From the NCBI GenBank assembly GCA_002898075.1, contig BDSV01000207.1, forward strand, positions 1-37,443: a stretch of DNA of 37,443 bases, given 5' to 3'. Made by a program: the position numbers and the translations under genes. The stretch comes from a bacterium BMS3Abin03. Its GTDB lineage: Bacteria; Bacteroidota; Ignavibacteria; Ignavibacteriales; Ignavibacteriaceae. This document shows, piece by piece, positions 1 to 10,800 of this stretch. The notes beneath the pieces were generated by a model, which saw only the letters and a program-made list of their open reading frames with translations, had not been told where the DNA came from and searched no databases. The stretch's first letter is position 1; each line of letters opens with the position of its first letter.

Positions 1-2143
1 AGAAGCGGTAGGTGCCGGGAGACATATTACTAAACCTTACAACATTCTCTTTTGTTTTGAAAACATTTTTTGAATTGTTTTCTAAATTCAGCAGCTCAAT
101 TTCATAAAGGTTTCTTGCTTCATCAATGAAGGAATAACCCTGATAATAAAAAGATAAACTATGCTGGCTGCTATTAAGTTGTATGGTGGATGTCGATTTA
201 TATTTATGATTCTGCGAATCGGATAAATATAGAAAACTTATTTTGGGCCGAATAGATTTTGAAACTGTATTACCCGGACTAAACTTAGATAAACCGCTTT
301 CGGTACCTATCCAAACATTACCTTCTTTATCGACAAAACCTGCAGCCCTATTAGTTTCATTACCGGATAAACCATCAACGGTTGTATAATGGACGGAGTT
401 TGTTCCATCCCATTTGTACACACCATAATTAGTCCCGAACCAAAGCTGACCCTGATGATCTTCAATAATAAAATATACGGGTCTGTCGATACTGAAATTA
501 TTGTAGATAAATTTATGAAGGGAGTCGCCTATAATCACATATAGTCCGGCTGAAGTACCGACAAGAACACCAAATATATTGTGTTTGTATATAGTATAAA
601 TATTATTTGCGTCAAGATTCGGTCCATTGATGATTGAAGATTTAGGGGATTTATACCTTATTAATCCCCTTGGGGTACCGGCGAACAATGTACCGTCATC
701 AGCAAAATATAATCTCCTAATCGTTTTGTTTTGAAATACCGGATTTTTTACTTTTACAAGTTTTGCACCATTGAGCTTAAATAAATCTGTATCGGTACTG
801 ATCCATATTTCGTTATTTGCATCACAAGCAATACTCATATATTTTAATTTTTGCTCATGATTAATCAAGTTAATATTACGTTTATTGTCAATTCTAAAAA
901 CACCTTGTTTCAGAGATATCAAGAAAACATTTCCGTTTAAATCTTTACAAATATCAAGCACCCTATTAATAATGCTGGGATGATAATCGGGATCATTAAA
1001 TTTGATTGGAGTAACTTGCTCATCAGAAAAGAGTGTAAACCCGCTATTATGTCCTAAAACAAGCTCTCCATCTGATAACTCAGATATTGCGGTTACCTCA
1101 TTTTCTAATAGTCCATCATCAGATTTGTAATTATGAAAAGGAACTTCTATTGATTTGGTAATTCCTCTGGCTCGAACAGTCCAAACACTACCTTCATAAT
1201 CAACATAAAGAGAATAAGCCCCTGTTGACACATATCTGGGTCTATTTTCCGCAATGCCAGAATCTCCGACACCAGCATCATAACGCAAATAAAAATAAGA
1301 CACTCCATTACCATAGAAAACACCCTTATTAAAATATTCAGTTAAATAGAAAAAATCCTTTCTTATACCAAACGGCATATTAGTTTTATCTAAGACTAAC
1401 TTAAATTGGTTATTTTCTAAATAGCCGATAAAATCATTACCAAGTAGCCAATATTTTATTTCCGAATCGAGATAATTAATACGTTTGATAAAATAGACAC
1501 CCTTTTGAGGAAAATTTAAGTTTATTTTAGTAAAATCTTTAGAATCAAGTTGTAACAAAAATAAACCCACCCTGGTGGTAACAAAAACGCTATCAGCGTT
1601 CTGAAATGCAATTCCAGTTATTAAACTTTTGGGATAATTATTACTAAAAGATATTTCTTCCCATTTATCTTCTGTATAATAAAAAATATTTCTGCCTCTT
1701 GTTCCGATTACCAATTTTGTTTTTCCTTGATCGTCGAAAAAATCAAAAGAAGAATTTTCACCTACCCACCATGAGTTTTCTAAAGGAATTTTTAGCGAAT
1801 CGATTTTACCTGTTACTCTAATAATTAATATCGGGTTAATAGTAGAACTTGGTAGTCCCCAGATATTTTTCGATACATCTGTTTTTAATCTTATATACTT
1901 TATATTAAAAATATTTTCTTCTTCTGTTATCATCTTCCACTCATTCCCATCATAAGTACAAATTCCCGAGCGGGTAGCAAACCACATTAAGCCGCTGCTA
2001 TCTTGTAATACATCAAATACTTTAGCGTCGGGTAAACCGTCTTCAACAGTGTATGTTCGGGATATAAAATTTTGAGGGGATAAAACTGAATTGCAAAAAC
2101 AGAATAGACTTAGAATAACAAGATAATTTATGCGGTTTATCAT
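1..2143 (-). CDS. Two-component-regulator-propeller / Y_Y_Y domain sensor protein, N-terminal part (runs off the window start)
   Basis: Open minus frame from ATG at 2143 (MINRINYLVILSLFCFCNSVLSPQNFISRTYTVEDGLPDAKVFDVLQDSSGLMWFATRSGICTYDGNEW), a classic propeller start; Y_Y_Y-like SNMSPGTYRF near position 1. Absent from the ORF track because it has no stop inside the window. Confidence 0.85.
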   Translation of the reverse strand, partial: MINRINYLVILSLFCFCNSVLSPQNFISRTYTVEDGLPDAKVFDVLQDSSGLMWFATRSGICTYDGNEWKMITEEENIFNIKYIRLKTDVSKNIWGLPSSTINPILIIRVTGKIDSLKIPLENSWWVGENSSFDFFDDQGKTKLVIGTRGRNIFYYTEDKWEEISFSNNYPKSLITGIAFQNADSVFVTTRVGLFLLQLDSKDFTKINLNFPQKGVYFIKRINYLDSEIKYWLLGNDFIGYLENNQFKLVLDKTNMPFGIRKDFFYLTEYFNKGVFYGNGVSYFYLRYDAGVGDSGIAENRPRYVSTGAYSLYVDYEGSVWTVRARGITKSIEVPFHNYKSDDGLLENEVTAISELSDGELVLGHNSGFTLFSDEQVTPIKFNDPDYHPSIINRVLDICKDLNGNVFLISLKQGVFRIDNKRNINLINHEQKLKYMSIACDANNEIWISTDTDLFKLNGAKLVKVKNPVFQNKTIRRLYFADDGTLFAGTPRGLIRYKSPKSSIINGPNLDANNIYTIYKHNIFGVLVGTSAGLYVIIGDSLHKFIYNNFSIDRPVYFIIEDHQGQLWFGTNYGVYKWDGTNSVHYTTVDGLSGNETNRAAGFVDKEGNVWIGTESGLSKFSPGNTVSKSIRPKISFLYLSDSQNHKYKSTSTIQLNSSQHSLSFYYQGYSFIDEARNLYEIELLNLENNSKNVFKTKENVVRFSNMSPGTYRF

Positions 2144-2344
2144 TTAACTGTATTTACTTACAATTTATAGTTTCTTAAAGATAATAATTCTTTAGCTTTC
2201 AATACAATTTTAATTTTATTGACCTGTATTTGAATTCGATTTTATGAAACGAGCATGAAAAAACATTTACACACAAAGGAATGATTATAATGAGAGTTCC
2301 ATCTGACCTTTATTTAAAATTATAAGCAGATGAAAAGAATAATA

Positions 2345-2480
2345 TATACTATTTTAATTGGTTTTAGGATTTTACTATAAACTCTCTTTTTACCTGTCCA
2401 GACTTTTGCGGGAAGAGATGATAAAGGTGAGTTTATAATAAAATCAAAACCCGAAAACCAATTTGTAAATGGTATATTTG
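2345..2480 (+). repeat. Dispersed palindromic repeat family A, copy 1
   Basis: ACTATTTTAATTGGTTTTAGGATTTTACTATAAACTC...GACTTTTGCGGGAAGAGATGATAAAGGTGAGTTTATAATAAAATCAAAACCCGAAAACCAATTTGTAAAT; matches copies at 7600 and 31558. Confidence 0.8.
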
Positions 2481-2504
2481 TGATTAAATATGAAGTGATT
2501 TACC

Positions 2505-4067
2505 CTACTTAACTCTAACTGTTATCAGACTTATATCATCCTCATATTTCATTTCGGTGAATTTATCAAAATCCTGTTTGATAATATTAAGCTCATCCTG
2601 TTCAGCAGAAATTGATTCGACAGCTTTTACAAGACGTTCTAAACTGTATTGCTGATTTTCTTTGTTTCTCGTTTCAATTATTCCATCTGTTGTTAATACA
2701 ATTATATCACCGGAATTTAATTGAAGAGTTAAATTTTCATAGACGCTGTCGCGTGAAAACCCGAGTAGCATCCCCTCCGATTTTATTTTCCTTACCTCTG
2801 ATTTTGAGCTGTCTTTGTAAATGATGGGTAAATCACCTGCGCCGGTATAACTAACTGTTAATGATTCATTATCCAGAATTAAAACAGATAATGTGGTAAA
2901 TACCTCCGAGACTTTAGCATCTTCATACACTGATTGATTAACTTCATTTAGTATCGTTCCCGGAGAATAAACTTTTGAGGATTTTAATGCGCTTCTCAGC
3001 GCACTGCGGACATAACCGGCATACGCAAATGCAAAATACCATGCTTTCCATTTCTTGCCCATTACATCTCCCAAAATAACCGCAAGATGTGAATCGTCTA
3101 TCTGGAAATAATCTATGAAATCACCACCCGGTATTCCCTCATACGGTATATGCCAATGCCGAACCGAAAACTTTTCGAATTCAGGAAATGCTTCGGGTAT
3201 AACTTTCACTCCTAGAGAATCTGCCGCACAATGTAATTCCGAAATAACTTTCTGGCGCTCTTTTATTAAACTTTTAATTATAGCTGATACTTTGGCTACT
3301 ATTACTTTCGGTCCCTCGGTTTTTATAACATAATCTGTTATATCCAATTCATAGCCGTCGAGAATATCCTTTTCTTCGCTTTTGGCTGTGAGAAATATAA
3401 ACGGTATTGATTTTAATTTGGGATTTTGCAAAACCTGTTTTCTGAACTCAAATCCATTTACATGCGGCATCATAATATCAGAAATTATTACATCGGGCAT
3501 GAAAGAGTTTAGAAGCTGGAACGCCTCTTCAGCGCTATTCGCAACCTGGCAATTAAATCCGGCTTTATGCAAATTGTATTGAAATATTTTTGCAAGCGAC
3601 TGATCATCATCTACAAGTAAAATTTGCGGGGTTTTGCTCTGGAGTGTTTCTGATAGTTCTTTCTTAACGCCATAATGTTTGTAAATATCAGCTCTTTTTA
3701 AAAGCGCCTGTACCTTCAGCATCAGTTCATCTACTTCAAATGGTTTTGTAATAATATCATCACCGCCTACTTTCATAGCGCGAGTTTTGTCTTCGAAGGT
3801 GTTTTTTGCCGTTACAAAAATGAAAGGTATGAATCTGTGGTTTGCATTCGTCCGGACTTTTTCGCAGAATGTAAATCCATCCATATTCCCGAGCGTAACA
3901 TCACAAAGAACCAAGTCAATAGAATCATTCTCCAAGATTTGAAAACCCTCTGCTGCACTAACGGCTTCAACTGTTTTCAGGTTATTCAGCTTTAAATGAT
4001 GGGTTATTAATTTGCGAATTGTTATATCATCATCGAGTACTAAAACTTTTTTTTCTTCTTTTTTCAC
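2505..4067 (-). CDS. Response regulator with two tandem REC domains and C-terminal PP2C/SpoIIE phosphatase (RsbU-like)
   Basis: REC motifs DLVLCDVTLGNMDGF and DVIISDIMMPHVNGFEF; SpoIIE motifs GGDFIDYF, LGDVMGK, TTDGIIETRN, DDISLITVRV. Confidence 0.9.
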   Translation of the reverse strand: MKKEEKKVLVLDDDITIRKLITHHLKLNNLKTVEAVSAAEGFQILENDSIDLVLCDVTLGNMDGFTFCEKVRTNANHRFIPFIFVTAKNTFEDKTRAMKVGGDDIITKPFEVDELMLKVQALLKRADIYKHYGVKKELSETLQSKTPQILLVDDDQSLAKIFQYNLHKAGFNCQVANSAEEAFQLLNSFMPDVIISDIMMPHVNGFEFRKQVLQNPKLKSIPFIFLTAKSEEKDILDGYELDITDYVIKTEGPKVIVAKVSAIIKSLIKERQKVISELHCAADSLGVKVIPEAFPEFEKFSVRHWHIPYEGIPGGDFIDYFQIDDSHLAVILGDVMGKKWKAWYFAFAYAGYVRSALRSALKSSKVYSPGTILNEVNQSVYEDAKVSEVFTTLSVLILDNESLTVSYTGAGDLPIIYKDSSKSEVRKIKSEGMLLGFSRDSVYENLTLQLNSGDIIVLTTDGIIETRNKENQQYSLERLVKAVESISAEQDELNIIKQDFDKFTEMKYEDDISLITVRVK

Positions 4068-4193
4068 AGTTCTTTATCTTCTTTTCAACAGAATTATGTT
4101 TTCTTAAAATCATTTAAAGGTAAACTATCTGGAGGATTTTTAATTTAGATTGTACCGTGACAGGGATTAAATTAGTATTATGAAAAATACAGG

Positions 4194-4532
4194 CTAACTG
4201 AAACTTTTAATTGCATCCTCCTTCGTGCTAAATGTTTCAAACACTCGATACATTCTTGTTAATTCGAACATTGAATGCACTGCCGGTTTAAATCCCACCA
4301 ATCGCAAATCGCCGCCGACACTAGTTACCTTTTTTAAAGAAATCACTAATGTTCCAAGAAATGTTGAATCGATAAAATCACAATCAGAAAGATCAACTAT
4401 AATTTTTTTATATCCTTTAGCTATATCTTCTTCTAAAATTTTCTTAAACTCTTCTGCTTCATTTAAAGAGGCGCGAGCTAAATCCACCTTTTCAACTACT
4501 ATATCTTTACTATCCTCTTTTGTGAAAAACAT
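4194..4532 (-). CDS. STAS-domain anti-sigma factor antagonist (SpoIIAA/RsbV-like)
   Basis: IIVDLSDCDFIDSTFLGTLVISLKKVTSVGGDLRLVGFKPAVHSMFELTRMYRVFETFSTKEDAI; STAS motif with the phosphorylatable DST. Confidence 0.85.
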   Translation of the reverse strand: MFFTKEDSKDIVVEKVDLARASLNEAEEFKKILEEDIAKGYKKIIVDLSDCDFIDSTFLGTLVISLKKVTSVGGDLRLVGFKPAVHSMFELTRMYRVFETFSTKEDAIKSFS

Positions 4533-4555
4533 CCCTTATTTCCTCCGCATTTTTT

Positions 4556-5941
4556 TTACTCACTGTATGACCTGTTTTCAATACTGTATTTCTCCATCAG
4601 TCTGTAAATAGTTGCTCTTCCTAATTGAAGTCTTTTAGCAGCTTCTACAATATTACCCTTTGTAATTTTTAAAGCATGTCTGATAGCCTCTTCCTTAATT
4701 TTCTCAAACGGAATAATTGTTTCGTCTGAAAATAACGGTCCGGTATAATCAACCGTTGCCATTCTCTCGGCAGTTCTTAAATGAGGGGGAAGGTCATCAA
4801 CATCAATTACATCACTTTCGGTAATGATAATACATCTTTCAATTGTGTTTTCCATTTCCCTTATATTTCCCGGCCAATCATATTCATAAATAAGTTTTAA
4901 AGCGCGTTTAGTAAATCCCTTTATATTTTTACCTAACTTCTCGTTAAATTCAGAAACAAAATGTTCTGCGAGAACCAGGATATCTCCCTTCCGCTGTCTT
5001 AGCGGTGGAATAATTATCGGGAAAGAATTTAACCTGTAATATAAATCTTCCCGGAACTCTTTATTTTCAACTGCTAATTTCAGATCTCTGTTGGTTGCCG
5101 AGATTATTCTTACATTGGTTTTAATAAGTTCGGTTCCGCCAACTCTTTCAAATTCCTTTTGCTGAATTACACGTAAAAGCTTTGCCTGAAGCAGCATTTC
5201 CAGCTCACCTACTTCATCCAAAAAGATTGTTCCGTCTTTAGCTAATTCAAACTTTCCCAACTTTCTCTGGTGCGCACCGGTAAAAGATCCTTTTTCATGC
5301 CCGAATAGTTCGCTCTCTAAAAGTTCTCTCGGTATGCTGGCACAATTTACTACGACAAAAGGTTTGTCTTTTCGTTGCCCGTTATAATGAATTGCCCTCG
5401 AAACTAATTCTTTACCCGTTCCGCTTTCACCGTAAATGAGAACACTTATATCATTATCCAAAACTTTCGAAACCAATCTGAAAACATCCTGCATTTTACC
5501 GTCTGCCGTTATGATATTGTCAAAACTGTATTCTCTTTGAACATTCTCTTTAAGATTCTGAATTTCTTTTTGCAGATCATAACTTTTTATTGCATTCTTA
5601 ATTGCAAGCTCAAGTTTATGCTGATCGATTGGTTTAGGGAAGTAATCATACGCTCCGTAGCGTAAAGATTCAACTGCTACTTCTATACTGCCCTGGGCTG
5701 ATAGCATTATGATGGGTAGATTCACATCAATTTGTTTTACTCTTTTTAATGTCTCAATTCCGTCTAACCCGGGTAGCATAATATCCAGGAGTACAAGATC
5801 AGGTTTTGCACTCATTCTTTTGAGCATTGCCTCACCATTTGAGAATACTTCAACATCGTATCCCCATTTATCTTTCACCCAGAAAGATAACAGCTTGGAT
5901 ATGGCTTGTTCATCATCTACAATAAATATCAGTTTATTCAA
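4556..5941 (-). CDS. Sigma-54-dependent response regulator, NtrC family (REC-AAA+-Fis HTH)
   Basis: REC PDLVLLDIMLPGLDG; Walker A GESGTGKE; GHEKGSFTGA; Walker B GTIFLDEVGEL; Fis HTH GNIVEAAKRLQLGRATIYRLMEKY. Confidence 0.93.
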   Translation of the reverse strand: MNKLIFIVDDEQAISKLLSFWVKDKWGYDVEVFSNGEAMLKRMSAKPDLVLLDIMLPGLDGIETLKRVKQIDVNLPIIMLSAQGSIEVAVESLRYGAYDYFPKPIDQHKLELAIKNAIKSYDLQKEIQNLKENVQREYSFDNIITADGKMQDVFRLVSKVLDNDISVLIYGESGTGKELVSRAIHYNGQRKDKPFVVVNCASIPRELLESELFGHEKGSFTGAHQRKLGKFELAKDGTIFLDEVGELEMLLQAKLLRVIQQKEFERVGGTELIKTNVRIISATNRDLKLAVENKEFREDLYYRLNSFPIIIPPLRQRKGDILVLAEHFVSEFNEKLGKNIKGFTKRALKLIYEYDWPGNIREMENTIERCIIITESDVIDVDDLPPHLRTAERMATVDYTGPLFSDETIIPFEKIKEEAIRHALKITKGNIVEAAKRLQLGRATIYRLMEKYSIENRSYSE

Positions 5942-7584
5942 GTTTCAACCTCGTTTTTATTTACCCTGATGCTCTTAAGTAATTTTATAATAAAGGTAGT
6001 ACCGTTCCCTAACTCGCTCTGGACGGAAACTAATCCTTTATGTAAATCGATTATTTGTTTCACAAAAACCAAGCCAATTCCCGTGCCAGGAATTTCTGTC
6101 CCAGGTCTGCTAACACGGTAAAATTTCTGGAAAATATACGGTAAATCTTTCTCAGGAATGCCAATTCCGGTATCACTTACCACTATTTCAACCTCTTTGA
6201 AAAGATTGTTAACAATAATTTTTACGCGTCCTTGTTCATTGGTAAATTTGATGGCATTATTTATAAGCGCATCAAATACTTGTGCTAATTTTTCCTTATC
6301 ACCATCAATAAATATTTCATCATAGGGACGCTCAAAATTTAAGACAACACCTTTTTCACCGGCTGCAGCTTTGTTTTTGAAAATCACTTTTTTTAACATT
6401 TGTACAACATCAAAATTCCTTTTGATGATTGTAATTTTATGCCCTTCAATTTTTGAAAGATCGAGAATATCATTTATTAATTTCGCAAGCCGCTTTCCCT
6501 CGTTAAGAATAACATTGTTGAATTCGTTCTTCATTTCATCCGGGAGATCCGGGTCGGATACAATTGTTTCGGAAAAACCAATAATAGAAGCAAGCGGGGT
6601 TCTAAACTCATGCGAAATATTCGAAACAAATTCACTTTTAAGCCGGTTCAGCTCTTCAACTATCGATTTTTGATTCTGGACTCTCGACCTTTCAATTTCT
6701 ACAATTCTCTGTGCTTCGGTCAGCTTCGGTTTTAACCTATTAATTTCTTCCTCAAATATCTTTAGCTGCGAAATGTCTTTCCCGATCCCGAACATTCCGA
6801 TTATTTTATTCCCTTTTACAATTGTCTTCCCGTTGAATTCAAGCGAGATGATTTTATCAATTCTACTTTTCAGATCAGCTTTAAATGTTATAGGTTCTGC
6901 CGAATGAATAAGTCTGGTAAATGCAGCAGAAACATCTGCTTTATTTTCATCAGAAACAAATTCAAGAAAATGTTTCCCCTTCATTTCTTCGGGATGGTAG
7001 TTTAATAAAAGAGCACCGGAACTATTTATTTTTAGAAAACATCCATCATTGTCAAGCAGAAAAATAATATCATCCGACAGGTTCCAAACATTATAAAAAT
7101 TTTCTTTCCAGTTCTCCGTAATTAATTTTTCATCTACAGTTTCTTCTGAAACCAGGAAATCATAACGTTTACCGGACTGTTCTTCATCGGCTTCCTTTAA
7201 CTGGTTGCTTAAAATGTTTGCAAATGATAAAAGAATATCTTTGGTTATTTGATCGTACTTATCTATTTCATCGGTAAATAAGATTAAATAAACAGTCTCA
7301 TTTCTTTCATTAACAGAAAAAATTGGTTTTACATAACAGGAAGATACTCCGAGATCACTTGAGATAGATTTAAATGACGGAAGATTCCTCACCGATTCGT
7401 TATCTATCCCGGAACTATTATGTAAATGGAATAAGGTATTTCTAAAATTTTTAAGCTTATCCGGATTTTCTCCAATGAACGAAATCAGTCTATCCTCAAG
7501 ATTATTAATTTTTAGCAGCAGCGTAGCCCTGCTTTTAGTTGCTTTCGAAATTATAAAGAGAGTATTATCTATCAAACCGGTCAT
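5938..7584 (-). CDS. PAS-domain sensor histidine kinase (GAF-like N-terminus, HisKA, HATPase_c)
   Basis: PAS NLSDDIIFLLDNDGCFLKIN; H-box FVSNISHEFRTPLASIIGFSE; N/G boxes NNAIKFT, DTGIGIPEKDLPYIFQKF, GTGIGL. Overlaps 4556..5941 by 4 nt. Confidence 0.92.
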   Translation of the reverse strand: MTGLIDNTLFIISKATKSRATLLLKINNLEDRLISFIGENPDKLKNFRNTLFHLHNSSGIDNESVRNLPSFKSISSDLGVSSCYVKPIFSVNERNETVYLILFTDEIDKYDQITKDILLSFANILSNQLKEADEEQSGKRYDFLVSEETVDEKLITENWKENFYNVWNLSDDIIFLLDNDGCFLKINSSGALLLNYHPEEMKGKHFLEFVSDENKADVSAAFTRLIHSAEPITFKADLKSRIDKIISLEFNGKTIVKGNKIIGMFGIGKDISQLKIFEEEINRLKPKLTEAQRIVEIERSRVQNQKSIVEELNRLKSEFVSNISHEFRTPLASIIGFSETIVSDPDLPDEMKNEFNNVILNEGKRLAKLINDILDLSKIEGHKITIIKRNFDVVQMLKKVIFKNKAAAGEKGVVLNFERPYDEIFIDGDKEKLAQVFDALINNAIKFTNEQGRVKIIVNNLFKEVEIVVSDTGIGIPEKDLPYIFQKFYRVSRPGTEIPGTGIGLVFVKQIIDLHKGLVSVQSELGNGTTFIIKLLKSIRVNKNEVET

Positions 7585-7599
7585 TGATTTATTTTATTT

Positions 7600-7740
7600 A
7601 TGCACTATTTAAATTGATTTTATGATTTTACAATAAACTCCTCTCTTTTTACCTTTCCCGACTTTTGCGGGAAGAGAAGATACAAGGTGAGTTTATAATA
7701 AAACCAAAATCCGAAAACCAATTTGTAAAAGGTGTATTTA
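7600..7740 (+). repeat. Dispersed palindromic repeat family A, copy 2
   Basis: ATGCACTATTTAAATTGATTTTATGATTTTACAATAAACTC...CCCGACTTTTGCGGGAAGAG...GAGTTTATAATAAAACCAAAATCCGAAAACCAATTTGTAAAAGGTGTATTTA. Confidence 0.8.
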
Positions 7741-7836
7741 CAAAAATAACAGGATTTCATGAAAAATCTAACCGATATGCCGTTAATGTAAATTATTATA
7801 GAATAAATATTTAAGGATAGTTCCGAAGTAAAAAAT

Positions 7837-10800
7837 CTATTCGGGAGTATTTTCCTTTTGAAGCGCTTCATAATATTTAATAATCAATTCTTCATAATCT
7901 TTTGTGTAGCCCTCTCCCATTGCTCTTTTCAATTCATCAATAATTTTCTTTTTATCTCCTTCTTCCGATAAGTTAATTTCACCGGGAGATTTTCGCACAT
8001 AATTTTCGCCAGTCTGCGATTTTCTTTCCTTCTCAAAATCTCTTTCATTTATCGAGCGTTGAGCATCAAGCAGTTTTGATAAAATACGCTCCTGCTTTTG
8101 TACCAGCTTATCATCCAGCTTATCGGTTTGCATGTTAGTGATAACTTCCTGCATTTCTTTTAAAACATTGTCCAGGTTTGCCGGTAATTTTTTAGATTCA
8201 CCCGAAACTTTTGCTTCTTCATTAAGCTGTTCCAGTGATTTTCTTATAAGATTTTGCTGCTGTGTAAGCCGTTGTAACTGCGCTTGCTGCTGCGGAGATA
8301 ATTTGCCCTGCTGCATCTGCTGTAACATCTGCGTTAGATTATTTAAATTCATTTGCTGCTGCGCCATTTGCTGAAGCTGCTGCATCATCGACATCATACC
8401 GCCGCCCTGACCACCGCCCTGCATCATTGCTTCCATCATTCCTTTCATCATAGATGCAGCTTTATTCAAATGCATCATTGCTTCACCCTGTGTAATCGCC
8501 GCAAACCCGCCGTTCCTGTTCTGCATCGACTGAATAGACCGTTGCATGCTTTTATTTGCATCGCCAAGTTCTTTACCCATTTCAGGTGTTATTGCAAATG
8601 TTTTTTGTGAAAGTTCAGACATTCGACCCATTATATTTGAAAGGTCTTGCTGAAGGTTTAACTGTTTCTCAGCATTTTGTTTGAAGGACGATGAATTAGG
8701 ATCAGAATTTTTGGTCTCATTCTTCAAATCCTCTTGCTTCTTCGAAAGAGTGAGCATGTTATCTAATATCTTCATCATATCAGTAAATGTCTGCATCTGA
8801 TTTTTCATCATCATCGAGTTTTTCATTTCCTGCAATTGCTGATTTAACCTGCTCATATTATTTGATAGCTGCTGCTGCTGCTGCATTGCGTTTTGCTTTT
8901 GATTCTGCCTGATATCCTTCGATGCTTGTTCAGACTTTTCCTGGTTTTTCTGCTTCTCAAAATCCTTCATCATCTTTTCAAGTTCTTCCTGAGGTGTATC
9001 TTCAACTTCATCCATTTTTTCATCGAGACTTTTCATTTCTTCGGAAAGATCATCGAGCTTCTTTGAGATTTCATTTTGCTTTCTGCTTAATTCATTTTGC
9101 TTCTCTTTGCCGGATAGATCACTATTCTCAGTTTGTTCTTTCAAATCGTTTTGTTCTGATGTCAATTCTTCCGTACGTTTAATTAATTCATCGACCTTTT
9201 GTTCAATTTGAATTTTCTTTAATAAATTCAATGTGCGTTCAATGCTTTTTTTAAACATTTCTTCGTCGAACTTTAAATTTTGCAGTGCCTGCTGCGTCAT
9301 CTCACGGTTCAACTGCTGAAGCACATTCCTCAACTGTTCCATTGCTTTCTTCATCTCCCCGCTTGTCATCTGATCCATCAGCTTCTGAAGCTCCATATAT
9401 TTTTCCAGCGTTTCTTCAGAAAGCAAATTATTTTCCTGCAGTTTGTTTTGCATTTCCTGAAGTTTTTCACCAGCATCATCGACCTTCTCTTGCAACTGTT
9501 TAAATTTTTCTAATGCGTTCTCAAGTTTTTCTTTTTCCTCCCAGCTAAGTTTCTTCTGATCTTTTTTCATTTCCTGGTCAATATCCTTGAGAGTTTTCTC
9601 AAGTTCTTCCGCTTCTTTTAAAGTCTGTTCAAGCTCGGTTTCTGTTTCTTTGTGAACCTGGTCTGCACCGGCAAGTATTTCTTCCAGTGAGGGAACCCTA
9701 ACCGTAAAAACGGATGTCTTAGCCGATTTTGGACCGTTGATGTTATCATTATCGAATACTTCGAGGTAATAGCTTATTGCATCGTCCACTGCCGGATTTA
9801 ACTGAGATAAATTCCAAATATAATTCACATCATTCTCTTTTGTTTTTTTATCAATTGCTATCTCGATCTGCCTGAACTTTTTCTGCGGCGATTCATAACG
9901 CGATGCAGATAACCTGTAATGAAGAATTAATTTCGAAAAACCGTAATCGTCCAAAATCTTTGCAATCAAGTTTACCCGGTTATCATTGGCAAGCGGAATG
10001 TTCATATTCGGAGCGATCATCTCAATAGACGGATAGTTATCCAATAATGCATGCACCTGGTAAGTAATCGGCGATAAATTTATATTATTGCTCTTATCTA
10101 CCAATCTTATTTTATAATTATTATCCTTTTTGATGACAAACTTCCCAGCGGCTTTATTACCCGATAAATCAAGACTGGTTTTAGTTGAATCGTCAAATTC
10201 AAGATATGCATCACTCAGCATTTTTGTAGATGACAAATCGATTAAAACTTTAGTTCCCACTAAAGAAGTAACATTGCCGTTATCTTTCTGAAATATTTTA
10301 TTTAATCCGGAATAAGCCGGCGGAGTAATTTCAACATCAAGTGTTTTAACTATCGGTCTGTCAACTACTTTTACAACGAATTCATCACTTTGTATATCAT
10401 CCGCAGTTGCAAAGTAATTAAATGAAGACCTGACCGAAGATAATACCAGATTAAAATGCCCGCTTGAATCTTCGCTTACTTTTTTAAGCACATACTCTGC
10501 CTGGTCTTCTCTTTTTATTCCGACAAATAATTCCGCTGGCATATCGCCGTCAACGGTAACTGTAATTAAAACGTCATCACCTTTTGTTATTTCAACATTT
10601 CCCGGTGAAACATTAAAACTGAACTTTGGCGGTTCAATAAATTCTTTATCATAATTTATTAAACGGTAGGAAGCGCCCCTCAATCCTGGTACAAAAGAGA
10701 ACAATCCCGCCGTCAGGAAAATTATTGCAGCAACATAAATCAGAAAACTTTTTGCCTTCTTAAAATTAACTATAGACTCGAATGAAATATTTTGAGCCCG

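Noticed and set aside
7620-7871. 83-aa minus-strand ORF through repeat copy 2
   Set aside because: Covers the palindromic repeat plus the end of the DUF4175 gene; Phe/Tyr/Ile-rich AT-driven composition, no recognisable domain.
8132-9513. Plus-strand ORFs rich in Cys/His opposite the DUF4175 gene (e.g. 8132..8374, 8353..8610, 9280..9513)
   Set aside because: They are antisense shadows of CAG/ATG-rich codons of a convincing minus-strand gene; composition is explained by the reverse complement of Gln/Met codons.
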